DNA from: Okapia johnstoni
Lineage: Eukaryota > Chordata > Mammalia > Artiodactyla > Giraffidae
Length of the DNA: 64,000 nt
Assembly: GCA_024291935.2 (NCBI GenBank)
Contig: CM044306.1
Location: forward strand, 3,296,501 to 3,360,500
Direction of reading: 5' to 3'
Below, piece by piece: positions 1 through 9,741 of this stretch. A program made the translations under genes and the position numbers. The number at the start of each line of letters is the position of its first letter. Position 1 is the first letter of the stretch. A model generated the notes under the pieces. It did not search any database. It was not told where the DNA came from and saw nothing but the letters and a program-made list of their open reading frames with translations.

Positions 1-58
1 GGGATAGAACCTGGGTCTCCCGCATTTTGAGCAGTCTTTGCCATCTCTGGGAAGCCCC
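1..58 (-). mobile_element. Bov-tA SINE, 5' part, cut by window edge
   Basis: Reverse complement of the tRNA-like head of a Bov-tA SINE: the B-box region (gggatagaacctggg) is followed by the A-box side and ends in the typical ggaagcccc terminus. The rest of the element lies left of the window. Confidence 0.85.
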
Positions 59-1719
59 ATATTTAAGCTACCCTCTGTTAATCAACCCACTTTCTGAACA
101 TATAAATTGTATCATCATCAAGGCTAAGTCGAGAAATAGTTAAACATATTTATAACTTAGAGGAAAAAGGATTTTGATGGCACATGCTTAGGCATGTGGG
201 CTAGAGGGCAGTGATGAGAAAAATTATTTAACTAATTGTCTACATTCTTCACTTTATAATTCTCCAAAAATAAAATAATTTCTGCATATGTGGGCAGCAC
301 CACTAAACCACAGTTTCTCCAACTCTGACCAAAAAAAGATATGTCTCAAATTACCATATTAAAAATATCAATAGTGAAATTAAGACAAGAAATCTTTGCA
401 TCTACACCCCTCGTAGATTAGGAGTATACATGGGACTTTGATCTTGAAAAATGTGTCTAGATCTAAGCTATATATTTAAGGATCGTTTAGATTCTCTCTT
501 GGATCAAATGTTTTTCAGTTACTAAGTGCTGAACACAGAATGTTACATGAAGTATATTAGTACAGAGAGTGGGTTTGAGTACTTGGCAACTAAATAGTCA
601 AAATTCAGATATGTTTATTTAATTTAATAAAACTGTTTAGTTGGAGGGAAAAAAAGCCAACTTTTGAAGAGCAAAACCTATTTTGGCTTAACTTTAAAAA
701 GCAACCATAAAAAACTAGTTGTAATATTTTCATCCATGGTTCTCAGTCTTAAATATTATGGCTCCATCCCTGAGATGGTTCGAAAACAAAAAACCTAAAA
801 CAAAGGAAAACGGCTCACCTGAAGTTTCCTCTAACCCTTCAGTATTTTCATTTTCTACCATTTACATTATCATTTCACCTGGACCTTCACCTTAGGAAAC
901 TTCAGTTGTGTCCAGTTTTTAAGCAGTTTTCCTGACTCTATAATCAAATCAAACACTATTTCCTCGGTGTTTTTGAAATGCCACTTTTCTTGCAAGCCAC
1001 TTCACCGTATCTAATGCCTCTATTGCATCAGTACATCTTTCCAGCCTGTTTTATACTCTGCTCACGGCTGCGGCCACCAGCGGACTGGGATCGGACTGCA
1101 GCCTGCTCCTGCTGGAAACAACCCTCTCCCTTTCAGCCCCGGGACTTTCTCAGCCACAGTTGCATCGAATGCTCAGGGAAACCACTCAGCCACTGTAACA
1201 CAGCACTGACCTGGACGGTCAAGTGAACAGTACCCTTGACCGAGGGTAACCCCTGACCAGCGCGTGGGACGGGAGACTGGATAAACACACAGCTCTTCTG
1301 TCCCTCGATGAAGACTGTATTCTCCGTGGCTCCTCAGAGTGTCCCCAGTGGGACCGAGTCCCAGGCTCCCACCTGTGGCGTTACCTGGATAGGGCATCTC
1401 GATCAGCTTGCCCTCTGCCCGGCTTTCAGCCTTCCCAGTGGTCTGCTCCTACCCGTGAAACCATTCCCTGCATGCTATCTGGATCAAGACATGCATCTCA
1501 GATTCTGGTTTTAAAGCAACAAGCTAAGATGATCATCATTTATTCTTGATCCTATCTCTTGGAGATACTCTGTACCATTAATCTACTTTCATGTTTTTAT
1601 ATTTTAATACTTGGAGAGACGTTGATTGTACATATGCTGTTCTTTGCTTGAAAAGTACCCTTGACTGTTCTCATGAATTTATCTTTTCCAGGTTAACTTT
1701 GAACCATCTAGGCAGGTTC
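59..1719. other. unique sequence, no gene recognised
   Basis: The first 900 bases are AT-rich with no repeat that I recognise. From about 978 to 1500 the sequence becomes GC-richer (several CpGs, short overlapping open frames of 60-82 codons on both strands). I cannot assign that block to an exon or to a named repeat; none of the frames has a domain I know. Confidence 0.5.
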
Positions 1720-1730
1720 AAAGTCCTATT

Positions 1731-1941
1731 GGGACGTCCCTGGTGGCTCAGTGGTTAACAATCTGCCTGCAATGTGGGAGACCGGGATTCGATCCCTGGG
1801 TTGTGAAGATCCCCTGGAGAAAGGAATGGCACCCCACTCCAGTATTCTTGCCTGGAGAATCCCATGGACAGAGGAGCCTGGTGGACTACAGTCTGTTAGG
1901 TTGGAAAGAGTCAGACACGACTGAGTGACTAACACTTTCAC
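1731..1941 (+). mobile_element. Bov-tA SINE, near full length
   Basis: Runs from gggacgtccctggtggctc, through the tRNA-like A box (tggctcagtggt) and B box (ggattcgatccctgg), to the Bov-A body and the end gactgagtgactaacac. Imperfect flanking repeats aagtcctatt (1721-1730) and aagatcctgtt (1942-1952) look like the target-site duplication. Confidence 0.93.
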
Positions 1942-1952
1942 AAGATCCTGTT

Positions 1953-3835
1953 AATTTTTCAAATTAGAAATAAATTGTACACATTTATTCAATTTCATAT
2001 TCCTCCAATCATCAGCTGTACAGACTTGTGCTTTTTCCTTCTTTAAGATGCAAAATCTTTTATAAACTAAGCAATATAATTCTTTCTTCACTGAGTTGAT
2101 AGAACTGCAATTGAGATATAGACACACACTAACCATTATAGAGTAGCAGACACACAGGAAACCGTAGTCAATCAATGGTGTGTATCTAAGCTAATATCAC
2201 TATAATATTGAGCCTCCTAATTTATAAAGATAGCATATTTCATTAGTCAAAGTCCATCTGATATCCTATAGCAAAGTCTCGCAGTTTTCTTATCAGTCCT
2301 ACATTTTTTCCCCTGAACTTTTTCTAAGAACTTTTTGACATTTTAATGGCAATTTTGGATGAAATCACTTTAATTTCATGTTTAACCTATTAAAACTATA
2401 TATTGATTAGTCAAGTCTACAGGAATATTGATGCCGAATGTTTTAGAGATGCTATGTCAGTTATTCTTAAAATAATTACTTGAAATGGGAACTATTACTG
2501 GCTGCATTTTAGAGATAAATAAAAAGACACAGAAAAGTTGAACATATTCACTTAGCTAGTAAGTGACTAATCTCAAATTTAATTTGAGGCTAGTTTTGAC
2601 TTTTAGGAAAGCAACTGATCTCTCTGTATTAATCTTACAGCTAGCTGCCAACAACATACACCCGTTACTTCTAATTATTTTTGTGGATTCTCTTGCTTTC
2701 TTTTATAGACAACTGTATTAATTACAGCTAGTGATAAACCTGCTTTTACTTTCCTAATATTTGTCTTACTGATGTCCTTTTTGAACGAATAGAGCTTTGA
2801 TGCATTAAAAGCAGTAGTTTCAAAACTCATTCTATGTTAACAGAAGTAAAAGACAAATGTCCTGGGGACAGGCTGTCTTCTACATTTCCAAATTGAAAAT
2901 ATTTTGCTAAATTTGTTTGCCAAACCCTCAACACCTAGGAATGCCCTATACCGCTACCCCTGCGTAATTGTCCCAACCTCACTGGGTAGACATGTTCTGA
3001 CGTTTGGCTCGTAAAGGCGAGCTCTGGTCTGCTCAGGAGGGTAGGGCAGCGGGAGGGGTTAGGGGCTCAGGTTAACCACGTTTCTCACCCAGGACACCAC
3101 GTTTCCCTCAGGGCTTCCCCCCAGACGCCTGACACAAACCAAAAGACTCAGAAGCCCGGAGGCCAGGTTCTGAGTGAGCCGTTTGTCTCCAGGGGCACAG
3201 GACTAAAAGGTGACTTAAATTTTCCCATTCGTATTTTAGCTTCTTTTCCCTTTGAGTTCATCGACTGGGGCACTGAAATCAAGTCCCTGCACGGTGGTAG
3301 CTCCTTTGAATGAAACTTGGTGATTCATAAGACCTGGGGCACGGAGCCAATGGGCCAGTCCTTAGGTAGGCATCACTTTGCCTCCTAGGAGCTGGGAAGA
3401 AGAGGACAGCGTCCGCACACGTCAGGAAGGAGCAGTCCTGTCCTCAGAGGCCAGTCAGATGAGAGAAATAAACAGCATTGGCCAGAGGTGATTCCAGCAA
3501 ACCCTCAAGGTCACTCTACGGCTGTCTGATTAAATGGGTTCCCCAATGATCATGTACGTGTGTGTTGATTAATTAGACTCTGTCCTCATTTCCACAGCAT
3601 TCTAGTATATTTCCTTGAAGACCTTTCTCAAACCTGTATAGTGAGTATTTCTACATGAACAAGAAGGTGAAATGAGTTTATGCAGAATTTTTAAAGCAAG
3701 AATTTTTTTTTTCTCATTAAACATTGCTGAAAGACACAGGACAGGGAAAGTATCATGCAAACCTCTCCCAATTACGAAAAAAAAATTCCCACTATGTACT
3801 GAGCATCTATTCAAAGATAGGAGAGATATATTATG
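1953..3835. other. unique sequence with a MIR relic
   Basis: AT-rich to about 2900, then a GC-richer stretch (2980-3480) with scattered CpGs and no long open frame. Apart from the MIR relic listed separately I see no repeat and no exon-like structure. Confidence 0.5.
2450..2640 (-). mobile_element. decayed MIR SINE
   Basis: Order of motifs fits a MIR in reverse: an actattactgg block, a cattttagagataaat block standing for the usual cattttacagatgagg, then a tcacttagctagtaagtg block. Heavily diverged, so the ends are approximate. Confidence 0.5.
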
Positions 3836-4003
3836 GTATATTATATATATATATAGTTATGGTTATTGTTATATATGTACCTTACTGTGCTTCCATTTTG
3901 TCCACTTCCACATCTGTAGGATGGATACATTTCTTATCAGGTTAATGGATTGTTGTAAATATTAGAAATATATTTTATATGTATGTGTGTATATATATAT
4001 ATT
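3836..4003. repeat. AT-rich, TA-dinucleotide-rich stretch
   Basis: Short (TA)n runs at 3841-3855 and 3991-4001 flank an AT-rich segment. It leads directly into the next SINE. Confidence 0.6.
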
Positions 4004-4132
4004 TGTTGTTGTTGTCCAGTCACTAAGTCATGTGTAGCTCTTTGCGACTCCAGGAACTGTAGCTCGCCAGGCTCCTCAGTCTATACGGTTTTCCAGGCAA
4101 GAATATTGGAATGGGTTGCCATTTCCTTCTCC
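4004..4132 (-). mobile_element. Bov-tA SINE, 5'-truncated
   Basis: Reverse-complement Bov-A body from a (ttg)n tail through ccaggctcctcagtc and atgggttgccatttcc; it stops before the tRNA-like head. The missing head abuts TG/TA microsatellite sequence. Confidence 0.85.
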
Positions 4133-4282
4133 TATATACATATGTGTGTGTGTGTGTGTGTGTACACACATATATATATATACTCTTATATGTATATATA
4201 TATATATATATATAAGGCAGCATATGTGTGGGTGTGTATATATATATATATATATGAGAGACAGCCTGTTATGGTATTAGGG

Positions 4283-4318
<36 letters not shown>
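4133..4318. repeat. TG/TA compound microsatellite
   Basis: (TG)n at 4143-4161, then long (TA)n runs near 4169-4180, 4193-4213, 4237-4254 and 4289-4317. The last (TA)n lies inside the left arm of the inverted repeat listed next. Confidence 0.85.
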
Positions 4319-4319
<1 letters not shown>

Positions 4320-4470
4320 AAGAATATTCTTATTATTCTTATTAAAAAGCTAATGAAATGCTCTTTAATTCGGGCTGTTATTCTTTAAACCTAGACAAGC
4401 TACTTCTACACTTTATATACATAGAATATTCTTCCTATATATATATAAAACCCTAATACCATAATAGCCT
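4262..4470. repeat. imperfect inverted repeat around TA tract
   Basis: The left arm carries tatggtattagggtttt (4269-4285), a TA run and ggaagaatattct (4318-4330). The right arm carries the exact complements in reverse order: agaatattcttcc (4423-4435), a shorter TA run and aaaaccctaataccata (4447-4463). The spacer is about 90 bases. It could fold into a hairpin with TA-rich stem. Confidence 0.85.
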
Positions 4471-6169
4471 CTGATTTATCAGTCTTGAAATAAACCATGT
4501 ATACAATGTCCATACTGGCCCAGGGGACAACACTCTCCCTAAGATAGGAGAGACTATGATCTGTAAACACGTGTGTGTAACAACAGAGCATTTTCATCAT
4601 ATGCAACAAAAAGACAGTAAGGGAACCACCCAACTCTTGGACTGAAAGTTCCGAGCCTGGGATCAGTACTTTTTTATCTGAAAGTAGGCTGTCTGACCAC
4701 TCTCTGAGAGATCAGAAAAGACAAGGGAAGCTTCAGAATGAACCGGGAAGACCAAGGGGAAAAGCAAACGGGCGTGGGGAGCTAGAAAGCTCCATGAAGA
4801 GTTTAAGAGAAGTGAATGCATGGGTGAGCCACGACACACAGCAGCCATGCGGCTTTTATAGGGGAAATGATTTTTCAAAGAAATTAAATATAGAAGTGGC
4901 TCGTCTTGGTTTAAAGAATAACAGCCCAAATTAAAGAGCATTTCATTAGCTTTTTAAGTGGAGTGACTCAATAAATGACTTGTTTCAAAAACACAGACGT
5001 CCAATTAACCCGACTCCTGAGACTGACAGTCAAGGAACCACGACTCTTAGAAGGCCCACTTCCCTCCAGGATCCTGGAACGGATCCTCGGCGGGTCCTGC
5101 GAGCACACACCCGTGTTTCGGTGTGGTGTGTGCACACACACACGTGCTCAGACACACACCTAGAATATTCAACCGACCCTCCTTCAACAATGGGGTACTG
5201 ATTAGAAGTCCTCTGAGGGCGGTGGGTGAAAGTGAGCTGGTTGCGGACGAGGGCCTGGGAGTGGGTGAGAGACGCCCCGTGTCCACGCCGCCTGCCTCCG
5301 GCCCCCCTCCACCTGCGGTTTCTGCCTCCCCGCAGCGCCCAGTTACCTGCGGAAATGGCCTGGCTCCACCGTGAGCACCGGGCCGCCTCCCGGAGCCCCT
5401 GCCTAGCGAAGTGGAGCCGGAGGGCTGATCCTCCAGCCCCCATACACAGCTCCCCTTTCACCACCTTCCGTTTATACAAAGACTGGCTTATCCCAATTTT
5501 TTTTTCTTTCTGTTGCCTTTGCAATGAAAAGCTCTCCACGCGCAGCCTAATAAAGTTCTGTGCCCACCCCACCCCCACCCCTCAGACCTCTGCCAAAAAA
5601 AAGAAAGGAGGGAGACTTAAACCTGGAACTCATTTAGCTAAAGAGACTTTAGTTAACAAGAAAGTTACCCATCACGAACTGTAGCTAACACCTCCCGTGA
5701 TCCTAAATCCATTACCTGGAGACTTAGCCCAGGCTGAGCTTGATTTTATGAACTGTGAGATTGCAATGTTGAAAGTCTGCAAATTGGACATAAATTGGAC
5801 GCAAAAGGCTAGGGCAGCCAAGTGATTTTCTTTCTAATGGAGCAGCAGGCTTCGGCTCTCAGCAGAGATGCCTGAGATCTGGACCGGGGACAAGGATGCC
5901 AGCCTGAGTCTCTACCTGTCAATCCAGCATTTCCCTCCTGGCAGAAAGGGTTTTCTCTGACTTAAGCCAGCTCCATCTCGAACTGCCTCTATACTACCGT
6001 CTGAATTGCTCTTAATCGCAGTGAAGTATGTGACCAAGGAATGTACGCACACACGAACACACACACAAGCTCTGAGACCACTAACAGAAAATGCATTTTC
6101 TTATACACCTTGCCCCTGACCGCCAACAGTGTCCTGTGATGCTGTTGACTGGATCTGTTAGGATCCAGT
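4471..6169. other. unique sequence with CpG-rich patch
   Basis: No recognised repeat over 1.7 kb. It contains the CpG-rich patch given separately (5040-5440), a CA/GT-rich segment at 5105-5160 and a C-rich run near 5560-5580. The open frames (182 codons minus at 5030-5578, 152 codons plus at 5226-5684) overlap each other on opposite strands and resemble no family I know. Confidence 0.5.
5040..5440. promoter_or_regulatory. CpG-island-like patch
   Basis: By hand I count about 27 CpG in roughly 390 bases at about 60% G+C, well above the surrounding AT-rich DNA. My rough observed/expected ratio is about 0.7. That would fit a promoter or other unmethylated element, but no TATA box, exon or known gene is seen beside it. 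It could also be a chance GC-rich patch. Confidence 0.4.
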
Positions 6170-6292
6170 AGGAAATGGGAACCCACTCTGGTATTGTTGC
6201 CTGGAGAATCCTATGGACAGAGGAGCCTGGCAGACTACATACAGTCCATGGAGTTTCAAAGAGTCAGACATGACTGAACACATACATACATA
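6170..6292 (+). mobile_element. Bov-tA SINE, 3' part
   Basis: Starts within the Bov-A body (aggaaatgggaacccactc) and runs through tgcctggagaatcctatgg to gactgaacacatac. The tRNA-like head is missing. Confidence 0.85.
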
Positions 6293-7147
6293 CTTGGCAT
6301 CCTGTTACAATCCTTGGGAGGACAGTTGATGTCATGAACAGTGAAGTCATTGGCTTTGGGTTAAGGAACACAGAGACCAACTTCAGATTAATTGTGATCA
6401 CCTCCAGTCAATTTAACCATTTCCAAATGTTGGTTTTTTTTTTTTCTGTTTTCATTTATTAATTCAATTATTTTCAGACTGTAAAAGGATCCAAGGATGA
6501 TCCAGAGATCAAGTCTGGGGAAGTACACAGGTGTCATAACAGGAGAGGAAGGCCAGGTATAACAACCCTATCATTGAGATGAAACATGAAAACCCAGAGA
6601 GAGAAGAGTAAATCAACTGTGGATTGAAAACTAAGTGAAAACCTGGGCTTCAAAACCGAATTGTGATTCTCTGAATGGACGGTGGTGTTGGCCTGACGCA
6701 GGTACCCCAGATAGAAGAAAGGGTTTAGAATAAACAGTAGCAGAAAAGTTTGTGAAATGTCCATTTGACACAGGCAGGGTCTGCTCTACTTCAGGGAAGA
6801 GAGGACGGAGAAATTGTGTCTGAAAGTGGCCAAACTCAAATGACAGCCTGGATATGGCTGAGGAATGTCCATGTCCATATGGTTCAGGACTAAACCATAA
6901 GGAATGGTTTATTCCACATAGAGCCAGAGAATTTTCTGGAATATTCTGAACACGGGAAGTGTATCATGAACTTGTGTGTAGAAAATTTTCTCTAAACAGT
7001 AATAGCATAAACCTCAGGGTCTCAAATGCACCAATTAAGTACAGTGCACTCAAGTGATGGCATACGATACAGCATTATAAACAAAAGAACCAGATCGAGA
7101 TTTTTTTTTAAATGTAAATGTTTTGAAAGTTTTGAAATTTGTGTGTA
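6293..7147. other. unique sequence
   Basis: AT-rich, with a 14-T run near 6431-6444. No gene or recognised repeat. Confidence 0.5.
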
Positions 7148-7931
7148 ACTTCAGTCAGTCCAGTCGCTCAGTCGTGTCCGACTCTCTGCGACCCCATGAA
7201 CCGCAGCACGCCAGGCCTCCCTGTCCATCACCAACTCCCGGAGTCCACCCAAACCCATGTCCATTGAGTCAGTGATGCCATCCAACCATCTCATCCTCTG
7301 TCGTCCCCTTCTCCTCCCACCCCCAATCCTTCCCAGCATCAAGGTCTTTTCCAATGAGTCAGCTCTTCGCATGAGGTGGCCAAAGTATTGGAGTTTCAGC
7401 TTCAACATCAGTCCTTCCAATACACCCAGGATTGATCTCCTTTAGGAAGGATTGATTGGATCTCCTTGCAGTCCAAGGGACTCTCAAGAGTCTTCTCCAA
7501 CACCACAGCTCAAAAGCATCAATTCTTCGGCGCTCAGCTTTCTTCGCCGTCCAACTCTCACATCCATACATGACCACTGGAAAAACCATAGCCTTGACTA
7601 GACGGACTTTTGTTGGCAAAGTAATGTCTCTGCTTTTTAATATGCTATCTAGGTTGGCCATAACCTTCCTTCCAAGGAGTAAGCGTCTTTTAATTTCATG
7701 GCTGCAATCACCATCAGCAGTGATTTTGGAGCCCAAAAAAATAAAGTCAGCCACTATTTCCACTGTTTCCCCATCTATTTGCCATGAAGTGATGGGACCA
7801 GATGCCATGATCTTAGTTTTCTGAATGTTGAGTTTTAAGCCCACTTTTTCACTCTCCTCTTTCACTTTCATCAAGAGGCTCTTTAGTTCTTCTTCACTTT
7901 CTGCCATAAGGGTGGTGTCATCTGCATACTA
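7148..7931 (-). mobile_element. BovB LINE (RTE), 3' 0.78 kb
   Basis: The 3' end is at the left (agtcgctcagtcgtgtccga, then ccatcaccaactcccgg). The element runs to the right into the reverse transcriptase gene and breaks at 7931, inside the codons of the YADD motif. Only the C-terminal part of the polyprotein gene plus the 3' UTR remain, as expected of a 5'-truncated insertion. I could not find a clear target-site duplication. Confidence 0.95.
7359..7907 (-). pseudogene. BovB reverse transcriptase, C-terminal relic
   Basis: An open frame of 182 codons. It starts just after the YADD catalytic motif with MAESEEELKSLLMKVKEE, then LNIQKTKIMASGP, DFIFLGSKIT, VVMYGCESWT and RIDAFELWCWRRLLRVPW. These are the thumb and C-terminal segments of RTE-class polyproteins. 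It lacks the endonuclease, fingers and most of the palm, so it has no activity of its own. The frame is open only because the insertion is fairly young. Confidence 0.9.
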
Positions 7932-8257
7932 TTATTAAAATTCAAAAACAAAAGCAAAAGCATGAATGGATTCACATATGTCAACTTCCTGATGATAATC
8001 CCCTACAGGGAAATAAAGAGGAGCAGAGATGTACAATGTTACATAATGATTTATAACATTTTATTTTTAAAATAGAAAAAAGTGTAAAATGGGAATCTCA
8101 AGCAAATATGGCAAAGCATTAACACATCTTTTATCCAGATCAGAGGTGCTTAGATGTCGGCATTTTCCGAATTTTCCACAGGACTTAAATATTTTGCAAT
8201 TTTTAAAGGGCCAGATCCCCTATCTCTTTCCCTCCACACACTCAATCCCTCAGCTCC
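7932..8257. other. unique sequence
   Basis: AT-rich, no recognised gene or repeat; it separates the BovB from a CHR SINE. Confidence 0.5.
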
Positions 8258-8429
8258 GGGCTTCCCTGGTGGTCCAGCAGTTAAGAGTCCGCCTTGCAAT
8301 GCAGGGGACACGGGTTCGATCCCTGCTCCAGGAAGATCCCACATGCCACGGGGCAACTGAGCACTGCAATGAAGACCCAGCACAGCCCGAAAAATAAATA
8401 AATCTTAAAAAAAAAAAAAAAAAAAAAAG
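8258..8429 (+). mobile_element. CHR-type tRNA-Glu SINE with poly(A)
   Basis: gggcttccctggtggtccag start, B box gggttcgatccctg, gatcccacatgccacgggg body and aaaaataaataaatcttaaa tail ending in about 21 A. tcagctcc before and ttagctcc after look like the target-site duplication. Confidence 0.92.
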
Positions 8430-9499
8430 CTTTAGCTCCTTCAAAAGCTGCGTCAAGTATTCCTCACAGTCTTGGGGAGGAGGTCACACCTGGCCACAGA
8501 TAATGTGGCTGCATCCCGTGTGTAGAGCGAGCCCTACAGCAGGGACCCAGGTCCTCCCCCATCACAGAGCAAGGTGTCTCCTGATCTCAAACAGCACTTT
8601 TTTTTTTTTTTTTTTTTTTTTTTTAGAGAAAAGCTACCCTGCTGCACACTCTGAATTCTACGGGCAGAAACCACCCTCTGAATCCTGCGGGTTGCAGAGG
8701 ATCGAGGGCAAGTAACCTTGACCCTGTCGGGCTGCCCACAGTTCGCAGCATGTCCACTGATGCTTGTTTGGCTCTGAAGACAGACAGGAACTTCCGTATG
8801 AAGTTCCTCCTCGCTTGAGCCTGACGGCGTTCCTCTGGATGAAAACTCAAAAGCCAGGAGAATATTCACAGGCTCCCAGGTGAACTCAGAACCGTTCCTC
8901 CCCTCTGGCAGCTCAGCTTTTAGTGCCCGACGGAGCTTTCCTTTCCATTTCTCTTTTTTCCCCTCAAGATGACTTTCTCCCAAAGGCTTCCCGAGCCCTC
9001 ATACAGATAAACATCTTGTCGTAACTGTCCATCAGTTTGAACGCCCAGCCCAGACAGGGTTTAGGCTCAAACTGGGTTCTCCGCTACGCCAGGAAGTTTA
9101 TTCTGGCAGGAGAATGTGGGCCAGGCTGGAACAGGAAGAGGCTGGAGTCAGGGAGACCGGGGAAGAGGCAGCGGCTGCTGGGAGCACACGGGCTGACGTC
9201 TATTTCCACATGTCATCGTTCACAGCAGGCGTCGTTCGTGATGTGCTGGGGACGCGCTGCGAAATCTGTCTTACAAACTTATACACGGCAATGCGGTTTA
9301 TCTACGTCTCTTCAAGTCTGAAAAATCAGCATGCTGAAAAACTGAGTCTTCTTGTAAATATCTCATTAGGTCACCTGACTTTTTCTAAATTTACAACTGT
9401 GGCCTGAAACTGAATGTCTCAGGAAGATCAGGGAGGGGTGAGGAAAGAAAAGGTGAAATAATTGATTCTGCAGACATGTGATGAGCACTGCCTTTCAAT
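8430..9499. other. unique, moderately GC-rich sequence
   Basis: Contains a 27-T homopolymer at 8598-8624 and scattered CpGs at 8640-9260. Open frames of up to 149 codons cross the T run and encode lysine runs, so they are not convincing. I see no splice structure, poly(A) signal or known domain. Confidence 0.5.
8598..8624. repeat. poly(T) homopolymer, 27 bases
   Basis: An uninterrupted T run with no recognised SINE or LINE on either side and no obvious flanking direct repeat. Confidence 0.95.
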
Positions 9500-9513
9500 A
9501 TGCCTTTGTATAT

Positions 9514-9727
9514 GCCTATGTGTGTGTGAGTGCTCAGGCATGTCCGACTCTTTGCAACCCCATGAACTCTAACCTGCCAGGCTCCTCTGTCCATAGAATT
9601 CTCCAGGCAAGAATGCTGGAGTGGGTTGCCATTTCCTCCTCCAGGGGATCTCCCCAACCCAGGGATCGAACCTGTGTCTCTTGCATTGGCAGGCAGGACT
9701 TTACCACTGAGCAACCTAGGAAGCCCC
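9514..9727 (-). mobile_element. Bov-tA SINE, full length with exact TSD
   Basis: Complete reverse-complement element from gtgctcaggcatgtccgac to cctaggaagcccc. It is bracketed by an exact 14-base target-site duplication, atgcctttgtatat, at 9500-9513 and 9728-9741. Confidence 0.97.
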
Positions 9728-9741
9728 ATGCCTTTGTATAT

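Noticed and set aside
978..1500. Solo LTR of an endogenous retrovirus
   Set aside because: No TG...CA ends, flanking duplication or polyadenylation signal that I can defend; left as an unassigned block.
1731..1941. tRNA gene
   Set aside because: The A and B boxes belong to a tRNA-derived SINE head; no cloverleaf or isolated 72-base tRNA is present here or in the other SINEs.
5030..5684. 182-codon minus and 152-codon plus open frames
   Set aside because: They overlap on opposite strands in a GC-rich patch, where stops are rare. No domain, signal peptide or splice context is visible.
8534..8983. 149-codon minus frame, and the idea of a processed pseudogene with a 27-base poly(A) tail on the minus strand
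   Set aside because: The frame runs through the T homopolymer. No polyadenylation signal near the run, no flanking target-site duplication and no recognisable protein.
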